Part shown: piece by piece, positions 11,201 through 26,200 of the stretch | Layout: each line of letters opens with the position of its first letter | Position numbering within the stretch: position 1 is the stretch's first letter | Assembly (NCBI GenBank): GCA_943735955.1 | Contig: OX030964.1 | Location: 1,952,575 to 2,016,574, forward strand | Length of the DNA: 64,000 nt | Reading direction: 5' to 3' | From: Piscicola geometra | Taxonomy: Eukaryota > Annelida > Clitellata > Hirudinida > Piscicolidae | Made by a program: the position numbers and the translations under genes | The notes under the pieces: model-generated | The model's input: only the letters and a program-made list of their open reading frames with translations | Databases searched by the model: none | What the model was told of the DNA's origin: nothing

Positions 11201-14200
11201 CAGGAGTGTTTATGATGGGCGTTTCAGAAAGGGAGGTCGGAGGGATGGGGGGAAGGGAACTAGTGAAGAGGATCCAATAAAGGGGAAGGGAGGAATGGGG
11301 GAATAAGATACAGGAAAGTGAAAGACTGAAAAGATACCGTGAGGAGAAGTCAGAAAGCAGGAAGTTGGAAAAATATGTAGATGGTTCAGATGGAGCGAAA
11401 GTTAGGATGATGTGTAGGGGGGATAGCTTGACGGTAAGGAATAATGAAATTGTGCGCTGGAAGTATGAGAAGGAGGATAAGAAATGTGTTTGTGGGGAGG
11501 AAGAGAATGAGAGGCACGTTTTGCTGGAGTGTGGGTTGTATGAAGAGTGGAGAGAAGAATGGCTGACGGTTTGGAGAAGGGAGCGTGGAAAACAGGACCC
11601 GATGGAAGGGGTCCTTGGTTACCAGGAGGAGGATCGGAGGATGGAAGAAGTGGTGCTAAGAAGTGTAGGAGCGATCTGGAGACAGAGGGAGAGAAGAGAA
11701 AGGGGGAGATGAAGAAGAAAAAGATATGAAGTGTCGAGACAAAGGCACTATAAAGACTAAAGACTAAAGACAGAATTTGCTCAGTTTTGGATGAAAAAAT
11801 AATTTTAAATAAACTTTGGTGATTTTTGAAAAAAGTGCGCAATGTGAAGGGTATGGCTGAGTAAAAGTGATATCTTTTCAATAGGTTTGGTCAAAAATGT
11901 CATAATATAGTACTATTATACTATATAATAATCTAGCAGAATTTGTATAGAAAATATTTGAAACTATTTTCAGACGTGGACGAATGCACCAGTAAGACTG
12001 ACAAGTGTGATCGTCCATCATCCACGTGTAAAAACAAGCCCGGTTCTTACGACTGTTCTTGCAAACCAGGATACAAACCAAAAACCAACTTGACGTGTGA
12101 AGGTTGGTTTTGACAAAACGTGTGAAATACCGTTAAACTCCATGTATAGGGCGCATCCTCTATTGATTGTCAAGTATAAATATATAAAAATGGAAATAAA
12201 AGGATTCATAAAAAAGTTAAACCAGATTAATTTTTATTTATACAAAAATTTACCTCATTCAAAATCTTCATTTTACATATAAATAATGTCAAATAGTTGA
12301 CGCTGTAACTAGGCGATTGAAAAACAGCGTTTAAATGCATTAAACGCTAATTTAAAGTGTAAATGGTAATGATAATAGTTTCAAATTTGTTTAAAAATAT
12401 TTATAAAAAAATAAACTTTGAATTTTGTAGTTGTTACTTCAAACATTTATTTTTATGACTTCCATAACTTAAACAGTAACTAATACTTGAAAGAGATTAG
12501 TATAGAAATAAATTTCGTTGAAAAGATAGCTGAAATTTTGAGATTTGAAATTTATTAATTAATTAAAAAATTACTTTTATTCCAAGTTATAGTTTGGAAG
12601 CGGCTATTCATTAGAAAAGCATGAATGCCTGGTAATGTGCCCTGAAGATCTCAAGCTTGTGACACCGTGAACTCAATGTATAAGACGCACTAGCTTGTGA
12701 GATTAAATTTTTAAATTAAAAAAGTGCGCTTTATACATGGTACTTCAGAGTAAGAGAATTTACAAAATTAAAAAACTCAGAGTTTTTTAAAGCTTAAAAT
12801 ACATTCAAAAACAAGGGTTTCATTGAAATGTCCGTCTGATAATAATTTCAACTTTTTTTACAAATATTTATTTTGAAATTAATCTTGAATCTTTTATTTT
12901 GTTACTTTGAACATTTATTTTAAGAAGTTGTTTCTTAGTGTACTTTGAAGATCTCAAGCTTGCTATATCGTTAACTCAATGTATGAGGTGCACTAGCTTT
13001 TGAGAGTAAATTTAAAAGTAAAATAGTGCGGCCTATACATGGTGTTTTACGGAAGAGCATATTCAAAATAGGGAAACTCAGTTTGTCAGAGCTTAAAAAA
13101 CGTTAAAAAACAATGGTTTCAATGAAATGTTTGTCTCCAGAATATTCTAGAAGAACCTTGATTTGAAGTTTGTTCGAAAAATATTTAAACCCATTTTCAG
13201 ACGTGGACGAATGCGCCAGTAAGACTGACAAGTGTGACCGTTCATCATCCACGTGTAAAAACAAGCCCGGTTCTTACGACTGTTCTTGCAAACCAGGATA
13301 CAAACCAAAAACCAACTTGACGTGTGAAGGTTGGTTTTGACAAAACGTGAGCGATACCGTAAAACACCATGTATAGGCAGACTCATGTATAAAACTGACC
13401 TATGAATAAGGCTGACCCATGTATGAGGCTGACTCATGCGTATTACGCGTCTCGTATTGTTTGTCAAAAACAGAAAAAAAACTATTCTATAAAAAAACTA
13501 AAAACATTTATATGAAAATAAAACTAGTTTATCTTTTTATATACCTTGAAAATCTCTATTTTGTGTTTGAATAAAGTCAAATGAATGAAATATCAATTAC
13601 GCGATTAGAAAACAACGTTTGAAACGCGCTAACCGCTAATTAAATGTTACTTTTTGTATGTGGTAATGATAATAATTTCAACTTTTTTACAACTATTTAT
13701 TTTGAAATTAACCTTGAATCTTTTATTTTCTTAATTTGAACATTTATTTTAAGAAGTTGTTTCTTAGTGTACTTTAAAGATCTCAAGCTTGCTATATCGT
13801 TAACTCAATGTATGAGGTGCACTAGCTTTTGAGAGTAAATTTAAAAGTAAAATAGTGCGGCCTATACATGGTGTTTTACGGAAGAGCATATTCAAAATTG
13901 GGAAACTCAGTTTGTCAGAGTTTAAAAAACGTTAAGAAACAATGGTTTCAATGAAATGTCTGTCTCCAGAATATTCCAGGAAAACCTCGATTTGAAGTTT
14001 GTTCGAAAAATATTTGAAAACATTTTCAGACGTGGACGAATGCACCAGTAAGAATGACAAGTGTGACCGTCCATCATCCACGTGTAAAAACAAGCCCGGT
14101 TCTTACGACTGTTCTTGCAAACCAGGATACAAACCAAAAACCAACTTGACGTGTGAAGGTTGGTTTTGACAAAACGTGAGCGATACCGTAAAACACCATG

Positions 14201-17200
14201 TATAGGCAGACTCATGTATAAAACTGACTTATGTAAAAGGCTGACCCATGTATGAGGCTGACTCATGCGTATTACGCGTCTCGTATTGTTTGTCAAAAAC
14301 AGAAAAAAAACTATTCTAAAAAAACTAAAAACATTTATATGAAAATAAAACTAGTTTATCTTTTTATATACCTTAAAAATCTCTATTTTGTGTTTGACTA
14401 ATGTCAAATGAACAAAATATCAATTAGGCGATTAGAAAACAACGTTTTAAACGCGCTAACCGCTAATTAAATGTTACTTTTTTGTACGTGGTAATGATAA
14501 TAATTTCAACTTTTTACCACTATTTATTTTGAAATTAACCTTGAATCTTTTATTTTCTTAATTTGAAAATTTATTTTAAGAATTTTTTTTTTAAATAAAA
14601 AAAAGAGCTTTCATAGTGTACTTAAAAGATTTCAAGCTTGCTATATCGTTAATTCAACGTATAAGACGCACTAGCTTTTGAGAGTAAACTTTTAAAGTAA
14701 AATAGTGCAGCCTATACATGGTGTTTTGCGTTAGTAACATTTAAAAACTTAAGAAACTTAGAGTTTGTGATAGCTTAAAATACATTTAGAAACAAAGGTT
14801 TCAATGAACTGTCTGTTTCCAGAATATTCCAAGAGAACCTCGATTTGGAGTTTGTTGGAAAATATTTGAACACATTTTCAGACGTAAACGAATGCACCAG
14901 TAAGACTGACAAGTGTGACCGTCCATCATCCACGTGTAAAAACAAGCCCGGTTCTTACGACTGTTCTTGCAAACCAGGATACAAACCAAAAACCAACTTG
15001 ACGTGTGAAGGTTGGTTTTGACAAAACGTGAGAGATACCGTTGAGCACATTCTAATGAAGAGAATTGAGCTAATGAGTATAATAACTCAAGTTTCGAAAA
15101 TTTGCACTTTCCAGGTTTTTGAAATCACCTTTTCAATTATAACTGTAAATAATATTTCAAAAAGATTAATGTTTTCAGAAAAATGAATTTTTCTGAATTG
15201 TAGTTTAGATATAAGAATTTTATATGTATTTATTTTTGAAAGAATAGTTTTATTTCAAGTTATAGTTTTAAAGCTGTTATTCATAAGGAAGCGTGAGTGC
15301 CTGGTAATGTGCCCTAAAGAACTCATGCTTGTTATATCGTTAACTCAACGTATAAGACGCAGTAGCCTTTATGAGTCAACTTTTAAAATAAAATAGTGCG
15401 GCCTGTACATGGTGTTTTACGGTAGTTACATTAAAAAACATAAAGAAACTAAGAGTTGTCACAGATTAAAATACATTCAGAAACAAGGGTTTCAATGAAA
15501 TGTCTGTTTCCAGAATATTCCAAAAGAACCTCGATTTGGAGTTTTTGAAAAAATATTTGAACACATTTTCAGACGTCAATGAATGCACCAGTAAGACTGA
15601 CAAGTGTGACCGTTCATCATCCACGTGTAAAAATAAGCCCAGTTCTTACGACTGTTCTTGCAAACCAGGATACAAACCAAAAACCAACTTGACGTGTGAA
15701 GGTTGGTTTTGACAAAACGTTGGGAAATACCGTTAAACTCCATGTATAGAGCGCATCCTTTATTGATAGTCAAGTATAAATATATAAAATAGAAATAGAA
15801 GGATTCATAGAATAGTAAAACCAGATTAATTTTTATTAATACCAAAAGTTACTTCATTCAAAATCTTTATTTTACATACAAATAATGTCAAATAGTTGAC
15901 GCTGTAACTAGGTGATTAAAAAACAGCGTTAAAATGCATTAAACGCTATCTTAAAGTGTAAATGGTAATGATAATAGTTTAAACTTTGTTAACATATATT
16001 TATTTAAAAAATATTTTGAATTTTGTAGTTGTTACTTCAAACATTTATTTTTATGACTTCCCTAACTTAAACAGTAACTAATACTTGAAAAAGATTAGTA
16101 TAGAAATAAATTTCGTTGAAAAGATAGTTGAAATTTTAAGATTTGAAATTTATTAATTTATTAAAAATTACTTTTATTCCAAGTTATACTTTGGAAGCGG
16201 CTATTCATTAGAAAAGAATGAGTGCCTGGTAATGTGCCTTGAAGATCTCAAGCTTGCTATATCGTGAACTCAATGTATAAGAGGCACTAGCTTGTGAGAG
16301 GAAATTTTGAAAGTAAAAAAGTGCGCTTTATACATGGTACTTCATGGTAAGAAAATTTACTAAATTATGAAACCCAGAGTTTGTCACAGCTTAAAATACA
16401 TTTAGAAACAAAGGTTTCAATGAACTGTCTGTTTCCAGAATATTCCACGAGAACCTCGATTAGGAGTTTCTTGAAAAAATATTTGAACACATTTTCAGAC
16501 GTGGACGAATGCACCAGTAAGACTGACAAGTGTGAACGTTCATCATCCGCGTGTAAAAACAAGCCCGGTTCTTACGACTGTTCTTGCAAACAAGGATACA
16601 AACCAAAAACCAACTTGACCTGTGATGGTTAGTTTTAAAATCATATGTGATATTTTTATTTCATTAAAACAAACAAATAAAAAATTCTTTTTAAATGTAC
16701 CCAAATTCATCTAGGGAAGCGGAAACAAGGGTAAATATATCGAAAAATGTCATTTTAAAAACACAAAATTTACAATGTGAGAATTTAAAAATGTGAGAAT
16801 TTAATTAAAACTGAAAAAAAATATGTATATATTCATAAAATTAAAAAAAAAGATGTTTCACATTAAAGTTTTCTAGAGACCGACCGAAACAGATATTTTT
16901 ATTTCGGCCGAAACCGAAATTAGGTCAAAATTAAAATCCCATTTTCAGCCGAAACCAAAATTAAGCCGAAATTGAATATCAATTTTCGGCCGAAACACGA
17001 AATTAAACCGAACTTTTAATCATATTTTCGGCCGAAACCGAAGCCGAAATTTTTTCAACTTTTATTACAAATGAAAAAATAGTATTTAATGATGACAATG
17101 CCAGTTTAATAAGTAAATCCAAACAAGCGTATATTTTAAACAAAAAAATAAAATATTAAAAAAAAATTTTTTTTGTTGTTGACAGGCTTTGCTTTGGTCA

Positions 17201-20200
17201 GACTGACATTTTGTAAAAAAAACTTCCAAATAGGATTCAACGACATTCTCACAATTTATTTTTGAATTAATTAATCGAAGCCAAATCTTCTCGTTCGTTC
17301 GACTTATATATAGTGTTTTTCAAAGAATGGATATCTAGAATTCCAAATGCTTGTATATGTTATTCGAAAAATTAGTCTTATGTCACCCATTAATCAATTA
17401 ACCACGATATCTAACAGATATCTAATAGAGATGAGAATCGAACCAAAACTTAATAATTCGAGTTCGATTGAGGATATACAGATACTTACTTTTGACAATA
17501 AAATAATTTTAAACAAATGTTTAAAAAAATAGAATTTGCTTAAAAAAAGTTTTGTTAAATATCATCATTGAACGTATCCCAATTTACTTAAATTTCAAAT
17601 ACATGATTGTTGTTCCAGATGCTTGTATATGTTATTCGAATTATTAGTCTGATGACACCCATAAATCAATCAACCACGATAACTAATAGATATCTAATAG
17701 AGAATCGAATCCGAACTTTATAGTTCGATTGAGGATACAGATATATCAGATAAACTACATAAATAAATAAAAATTTCGGTTTTTCGGTAAATATGAGATC
17801 CATTTCGGCCGAAACCGAAATTGAGCCAAAATTCAAAAAATATTGTTGGCCGAAACCGAAAAATTGCCGAAATTGTAAATTAGATTCGGCCGAAACCGAA
17901 AAATGGCCGAAACTAAGAAAATTGGCAATTTCGGCGCTGAAACCGAACCCAATTTCGGTCGGTCTCTAAAGTTTTCACTATTTTCAAACTTTTTCATTTA
18001 AGTATCATATAAGTTTAAAAAAATTTGTTAAGGAGATATTCAACATTTTACAATTGTTTTTTAACGTTTTTTATTGGCATTTTTTTGCTATTTTAAGACT
18101 TGTCTCAGTTTTACAAGAGAAAGTTTCTGAATACTGAATTAATCAAAACAAGTGTTTTTAAAATCTCGTTCCCTATTCATTTCTAAGTCAAATGATGAAA
18201 AAAAGTTAAAACTCGATTGTTATGTGGCAAAGTTTCACATTGGCATGACTTTTTTGGCCCAAAATTTATCTTCATTTTTAAAATATATAAAATCAATAAT
18301 TTAGGATATTGATTGTGAGATTCAATCAAATTTCAACTCAGACGTGGACGAATGCGCCAATAAGACTGACAAGTGTGACCGTTCATCCTCCATTTGTAAA
18401 AACAAGCCCGGTTCTTACGACTGTTCTTGCAAACCAGGATACAAACCAAAAACCAACTTGACGTGTGAAGGTTAGTTTTAAAATGAGGTGTGAGATTTAT
18501 ATTTGGATCTCCTCGGTTTAAGATCCTCATCTTCATACAAACATATTCCCATACATTTTTAAGAAGTTTGATTGGCCCAGCGTTAATATATGCATGACTT
18601 TGATTGGTCATTATTTATGTAAAAACATTAAAAAAACATATTTAAAGCAACTTTAAGATGAAAATTTCATTAGAAGGCGCTTTGAAGACAGCTTGTAAAA
18701 TGATGCAAGATTATAGATTAGCTTATAAGAGTTTAGAATCGTAAAATTAAAGATTTATTTTAGGACAAATTTGCTAATATCGTTTAAAGTGGTGAAAAAT
18801 AAGTTTTTTTTTGCTTCCACAAGAACTCTACTAAATATGGATCAATATGGGTTCACGTAACCCCCTTTTCCGACTTTTCTGCTGTTTCAGCAGCCCATAC
18901 CCAGACTTACAACCGTCTGAGTATGGACTGCTGTGACGGGGTCAACAAAGTTGATTTTGTGGTTGACAGTGAGATGGGTAGAGGACATTCCTAGTTGCCC
19001 TTTTATTCCCTGATATGATTTCCCCATATCAGAGAGAATGATTGAACCTGGAGCGATGCAGGCCTTGATCGTCTTCAGCAGGGTGGTGGCCGTTCGATCA
19101 GGCACTGCAAACATGAAGGCCTCTTTCGTTTCCCTGCAGATCCCTCCGAATATCCATTGCTGAGGAAGAACCCGCTCTTTGTGGTTCTTACTCGAACAAT
19201 CTTCTCGTTCTTCATCTGTTTCTTTATCCTATGGTGTTCTACAGAGCTCAACCCTTGGACCCTTACATTTTATTTTCTACACCTCGGAACTACCTAATAT
19301 TATTTCTTCATCTTCTTTAAACAGTCATATGTATGCTGATGACTCCTATATTTATACATCTTTTTCTGACTCTTCTCTTGACCGTGCTGTTAATAAAATA
19401 ATTCTCTGTCCTCAATCTATAATTTCTTGGGCTTCGTCTTTGTTTTTCAAACTAAACTTTGATCATTTTGAACTAATCTATTTCAATAAAAATCAAAATC
19501 TTTACTATCCCTTCCTTTTTTAGTTATGTCTTCCTTTTCCTTATTATCTCTAAACCCTTCATCTTCTATACATAGCATTGGTTTTCTCCTCAATTCTAAC
19601 CTGTCTTTAGCTCTTCAAATCTATATGTCTCTAAATCTTGTTTTTTCCACATTCTTCGTACTAAACAGCTTATTCCTTTTCTTGATGATCCTACTTTGCA
19701 GCTTGTTGTATCTTCTCTAGTTCTCTCCAGGATTGATTATTGCAACTCTCTTTACTATGACCTTCCTGATACTACTTTAGCTCTTCTTAATAAAGTCTTT
19801 AATTGTGCTGCTCGTCTTATTGCTCGTGCTCCTAAGTTTTCTCACATTTCTCCTTTTCTTGTTTGTTACATTGGTTACCTTTGAGATCTAGAGTGACTTT
19901 TAAAATATGCCTAAATATGTTTAAAATGCATAACTGTAATGCTCCAATTTATCCTAAAAATCTATTTAAACAACCCCCTAAATCTGGTCTAGGATTATCG
20001 ACCTTTAAACTTTTTTCGTTTTCCAGTTAAACACTCTTTTGCTAAACGTTTTTTCTTACTGTGGTCCTCTTTTATCGAATTCTTTACCCTCTTCTCTAAC
20101 TTCAACTAAGTCACTCATAGCTTTCCGTCGAGGCCTGAAGACGTACTTGTTTGGGACGTGATGGCTGAGCGCTTTTGTTCACTTCGTAAAGGGCGCTATA

Positions 20201-23200
20201 CAAATAATTAGTGATTGCTTGATTGAAAGAGCGTCTCATCGATCTTGACATGAAGACCGTGCCCGCCGACAATTGGTGGTGTAGTCAGTAGTCGCCAGGC
20301 ACAGACTTCGCGAAGATTTCTTCTCCAGTCAGCAGCAGTGCAGTGGGTTATGCCTATTTCTCCTTTGCAGAAATTCATTGTGAGCTGGTTTATAGACCAG
20401 CAATATATTAATTTTATTATTACTTTAAATTCTAACCCAGTCTTTTCAAACCAGGTTCCTTTTTGGATGCTTACATCTTTATTGCATGTTTTTTTTTGAC
20501 ACTCCAGACATCTTTTGAAACCTAGAGAATTATCTGGTAGCTTTTATCAGAGAATAGTTCTTGATGAAGAATTCCGTGATTTTAAAGAAAAGAAACTGAA
20601 ATCTCTTTGTCGTGAGAGTCAATAATGGCAAGATTCATTTAAAGTCAAATTCGCGAGTGAGCAGACAATTTTTGTTTAAGTGGAAAAGTTCTTTTTATGC
20701 AGAGATGGATATGTGTTTGTGCATTTTTATATTTGGTGGACCAATCAAATTCATGTACATTTTAACGCTGGGCCAATCAAACTACTTATAAATGTATGAC
20801 TCATTGTATGAGTATATGTTTGTATGAAGATAGGGGTCTCCAAACGTGGCAAAGTTGCACAGTTGACCCACAGTGCATTTTTCTAAATACAAAAGCAATA
20901 TAAACTAATTTGTAATTTTTATTGTGAGATTCAATCAAAATTCAACTCAGATGTAGACGAATGCGCCAATAAGACTGACAAGTGTGACCCTTCATCCTCC
21001 ACGTGTAAAAACAAACCCGGTTCTTACGACTGTTCTTGCAAACAAGGATACAAACCAAAAACCAACTTGACGTGTGAAGGTTGGTTTTGAAATCAGATGT
21101 GCTATTTTTATTTTATCAAAAAAAAACTTCTTATCAAATGTAAACATTGGGCCAAAAAAACATGCTATTGAATATTTTAATATAACTTTGGTAAATGTAA
21201 ATAACAAAAATTTACAAAGTGAAATTTTAAAAAGTTAGAATTTAGTTTAAAAATTTAAAATGAAAACACAAAAAACTTATAATATTGAAAAAATGTGTTT
21301 TACATTACAGTTTTCACTATTTTTACACTTTTTAGTTACACCAAACACTATATAAGTCAAGAAAACAAATTAAAGGCTTTTTGATGACTTTTTTGGCTCA
21401 CAATGTATTTTTATTATTAAAAGATATATAACCAATGAAAAATAATTTTGGATTTTGATTGTTAGATTCAATCAAAATTCAACACAGACGTGGACGAATG
21501 TGCCAATAAGACTGACAAGTGTGACCCTTCATCCTCCACGTGTAAAAACAAACCCGGTTCTTACGATTGTTCTTGCAAACAAGGATACAAACCCAAAACC
21601 AACTTGACGTGTGAAGGTTGGTTTTGAAATCAGGTGCTATTTTATTTTATCAAAAATAATCAAACTAAAAGCTTTTTTTAAATGTAAACATTGGGCTAAA
21701 AAACATGCTACTGTATATTTTTATATAACTTTGGTAAATGTAAATCGATTTTTTTTCACTGTTTGACTTAGAAATAAATATTAAAAAAGAGTTTATAATG
21801 GTTTTTTACCCTTCTAATATACACCACATTCACCTAAGGATACGAAAACATGGGTAAATATATCGAAAAATGTCATGTAAAAAACAAAAATGTTCAAAGT
21901 GAGAATTTAAAAAAGTCTGAATTTAGTTTTAAAATGTAAAATAAATAAACAAAATATACATAATTTAAAAAATGTGTTTTGATAACACTATTTACACTTT
22001 TTTAGTTTCATTAAGTCAAAAAATTTTCTGTTGAGATATTGAACATTTAACAATTAAACCAACTAATAATGAAACTCAAAACTAAAAATTTGTCTAACCC
22101 AAAGAGTCCACCCTATGACCCATAATATTTAAACATTTGTAATTCATAATTCCAGCGTAGTTTGGGACCTTATTATCGAAATTTAAATCATAATTTAAAA
22201 TTGAAAATATTTTGATGGTTTTTGTGATGTGTCCAAATATAAATCATTGGGCTCTTGACTAACTTTTTTGTCAAAACAAAATTGCTAACATAGTTCGATT
22301 ATTTATTAACTGTGAATACTCATGCTAAAATACATTTATGCTAAAATAAAAACATAGGTACTTAATAAATTAATATTATAATTTTTTTTCTTCTAAATAT
22401 GAGTTTATAATTATTATATACACATATTAGGTAAAATTATTATTCTAAATGTTTAAAAACAATGTTTCGGTTGCTTTCTTTTTGTTGACAAAAGTAGCGC
22501 CTGACAGACTTTTCTGAAAAACTAAGCAAAAAAATTCTAAAGCAATAATTTAGGCTTATAATCAGTCAATTGGGGCGATATATGCTTCCGACTCCTCTTG
22601 CGTGAACGTTCTGATCACTCGAAATGCCTAGAATTATTATTTTTTTCAAAATCAAAGTAGTTTTTTTCTGTATTATCCACACATAAAAGACATTCAAAAT
22701 CAAAACTTAAGCCCAATGGTAATCCAGAGTTTTGTATGAAAATAGAGGCAAATGACTGGGTAAGAGTCCACTGATCCGATATCGGACATACTAATTTATA
22801 TGTAATTTTTAGCTATTTTGGGTAAATTATAAGCAAGTAACTTTTTTTATTGTGTTGTTTACAGTAAAAGTATATACTTTCAAAAAAATGAAAGTCTGAT
22901 TACTGCGTAGTATTATTTTATACTGAGTCAAACAAGTAAAACAAAAAATGTTGATTTTGCATGATATTAAAAATGGACTGTAAATAAACTATAGCACCTA
23001 TTTAAATAAATATTATTCTAAAGTGTAGCTAACGCATCTATAATAACTAAAAGACACACAAAAATAATTTTATATGATTACTTAATTAATTATAGTATTT
23101 TAATTTTCAGGTCCGAATTCGGATCACTGGGCTCTTAAAAATTAAAGTTCAAAAAATATTTCTTTTCGTGTTTTATTGAACTGTTTTCACTTGTCTCAGT

Positions 23201-26200
23201 TTCACAAAGTTAAGTTACTGAATATTAAATTAATCAAAAGAAGGGTTTTAAAATCCTTATCCATTTCTTAGTCAAATGATGTGAACAAGTTTGAAATCGG
23301 TTCACATATGGAAAAGTTATACAGTGGCATGACTTTTTTGACCCACAGTGTAATTTTATTTGTTGAAAGATATAAAATCCCAAAAAAATAATTTGTGATA
23401 TTGATTGTGAGATTTAATCTAAAATCAACTCAGACGAAGACGAATGCGCCAATAAGACTGACAAGTGTGACCCTTCATCCTCCACGTGTAAAAACAAACC
23501 CGGTTCTTACGACTGTTCTTGCAAACAAGGATACAAACCAAAAACAAACTTGACGTGTGAAGGTTGGTTTTGAAATCAGGTGTGATTTTTTTATTTATCA
23601 AAATAAAAACTATAAAAAAACTTTTTACTAAATGTAAACATTGGGCCAAAAAAACATGATGCTGTATATTTTTATATAACTTTGGTATATGTTAATCGCT
23701 TTTCAATTTTTTTCACTGTTTGACTCAATCGATTTTAAAAATTGATCACTGTCTGACTGAAAAATAAATGAAAAACAAGAGCTTTTAATAATGTATTTTG
23801 ACTCCTCTAATATACACCAAATTCACCTAGGGGAACCAAGGGGAAGTTACTGAATATTAAATCAATCAAAACAAGTGTTTTTAAAATCTGGTTCCCTATT
23901 CATTTCTAAGTCAAATGATGAAAAAAAGTTAAAACTCGATTCACATGTGGCAAAGTTTCACAGTGGCATGACTTTTTTGGGCCAAAGTGTATCTTCATTT
24001 TTAAAAGATATAAAATCAATGATTTGTGATATTGATTGTAAGATTCAATTAAATTTCAACTCAGACGTGGACGAATGCACCAATAAGACTGACAAGTGTG
24101 ACCCTTCATCATCCACGTGTAAAAACAAACCCGGTTCTTACGACTGTTCTTGCAATCAGGGATACAAACCCAAAACCAACTTGACCTGTGATGGTTAGTT
24201 TTGAAATCAAGTGATATTTTATTCAATCTAAAATAATAAAATTATAGGCTTTTTTTCAATGTACAGTTCGGGCCAAAAATACTAATTTAGCATTAAAATT
24301 TTTTTTATAAAGAATGTTTTAATCAATAGTCACAAGTTTATTTACATTAATAATAATACAATGTTTTTAGGTCAGTTCAGGTTATGTTAAGAATCTGCTA
24401 CTAGTACCACGTAACCTTGTACAGTCTGTGTCGTGGTCGGGTGGTCGGCGACTCAACTGACCCCCCACCATCTTGTCACGATGAATCGGACTTTTTGGTG
24501 TGGAGGGTATATGGGTTACCCAACAGCACGAAGATCAAAGACTAATAAAGGGCGGATGAACACATTTTTAGTGTCAACGACCAACCTAGGAGCAGTGGAC
24601 AGGTTTTTACCTGTACGAGAAAATAAGACATCCCCGCTCTACCATTAGTCCAGGGAAACACCTTAGACAAGTGCTATTACCCCTTTAGTCTTCCAACCAG
24701 GGTTACGGCCCTGCTGCCTTGCAGGTTAGGTTTTGGCTAATTAAAGGCTAAGGGAGTCAACCCTCATTTAAAATCCGGAGTCGGAGTCCCTAAGGCGGTT
24801 TAACTTTGCTCACAAAGTCATTCCGGCAACTCCTGCGATGCTGATGGTTTCAATACGTATCGGCTTTGCTTTTCCCTTGGACTCACTATCAAGCGTGGAG
24901 AGAGGGGGTCTGCTGCATGGGCTTCAACTCACCTTTCTTAGTATTTTGCCAGGGTTACGCCCTGGAAAGGTCACTCCAGCTTCGCTGAAAGCGTTGAAAA
25001 AACACGGGAAGTAGCAGTTTACCGGTTATAAGTCATATCTTTCATATGCTTCCGACGGTGGGAAATATCACTATATCCCAGTCAAATAGATGTTGTTCCA
25101 TCACAGTTTGCTTGCCTTTCTGGGTGCGTATGGGATCAGAGTGCCGCAGCACTTGACAAGCAGACTTATTATGTACCCGCGAACAAAAAAAACACCTGCC
25201 CTAAAACTGAGCACCTGGAATGTGAGAACACTCACACCAGGGCTATCTCAAGACCTCCAGAAGATCAGTGGTGCCCGAAAGACTGCCGTTGTCAACGATG
25301 AACTCGTGAGACTCCAGGTCGACATTGCCACACTGCAGGAGACTCGGCTAGCTGATTTTGGAAGTCTTGGAGAAAAATATTACACATTCTTTTGGCAAGG
25401 GAAAAGTGCTAAACACAACAGAGAATACGGCGTTAGTTTTGCAGTCCGGAACCATCTGCTGGGAATGATAGAACCTTGCCAAAAAGGAACTGAAAGACTT
25501 TTATCACTCCGTCTCTATACCACTTCTAGGCCAGTCAACCTCATCAGTGCCTATGCACCAACCCTTAAAGCATCGAGTGATTCCAAAGACGATTCCTATG
25601 ACCAGCTAGATTCGCTTCTCAACAAAATCTCTAAAGAAGAACAACTGATACTGCTAGGTGACTTTAATGCAAGAGTGGGTGATGATCATTACTCTTGGTC
25701 CCCATGTCTTGGTAACTTTGGTGTCGGAAAAATGAATGAAAATGGATAGCGACTCTTGGAGATGTGCTCATATCACAATCTCAGCATCACCAACACTTTT
25801 TTCAGACGAAACCACAGCATAAAATTTCGTGGAAACACCCACGATCTAAACACTGGCACCAGCTCGACCTGATCATCATCCGGCAATCTTTTTTGAAAAG
25901 TGTACTACATACTCGCACCTATCACAGCGCTGATTGTGATACCGATCATTCTCTGGTCTGTTGCAAACTGAGACTCCAGCCCAAGAAAGTTCACCGGTCC
26001 AGGCTTGAAGGAAACCCCAAATCGATGGGAACAAAACAAACCACCCAGACAAAGTGGCACAGTTTAACCAAGATCTCTTGGAACTGTTCCACCTAAAACC
26101 TCCTGATGGAACAGCCAAAGAACGTTGGGACCATATCAGGGAAACGGTTTACAAGGCTGCGTCCAAAGTCTTTGGAAAGAAGCAGACCAAAAACAGCGAT

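Larger units (their letters stand above)
18502..20835 (-). mobile_element. Merlin DNA transposon, split by a LINE insertion
   Basis: Ends at about 18502..18605 and 20740..20835 are ~90-bp inverted copies (both with CAAACATAT, AGTTTGATTGGCCCAGCGTT or complement). Transposase sequence lies on the minus strand. CLECQKKTCNKDVSIQKGTW (finger, near 20500) and FCKGEIGITHCTAADW..VGGHGLHVKIDETLF are followed, after an interruption at 20228..19175, by VLPQQWIFGGICRETKEAFM, then APGSIILSDMGKSYQGI and LTVNHKINFVDPVTAVH. That order is the ISXO2-like/Merlin DDE transposase. Stops and loss of the C-terminal block make it inactive. Confidence 0.85.
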
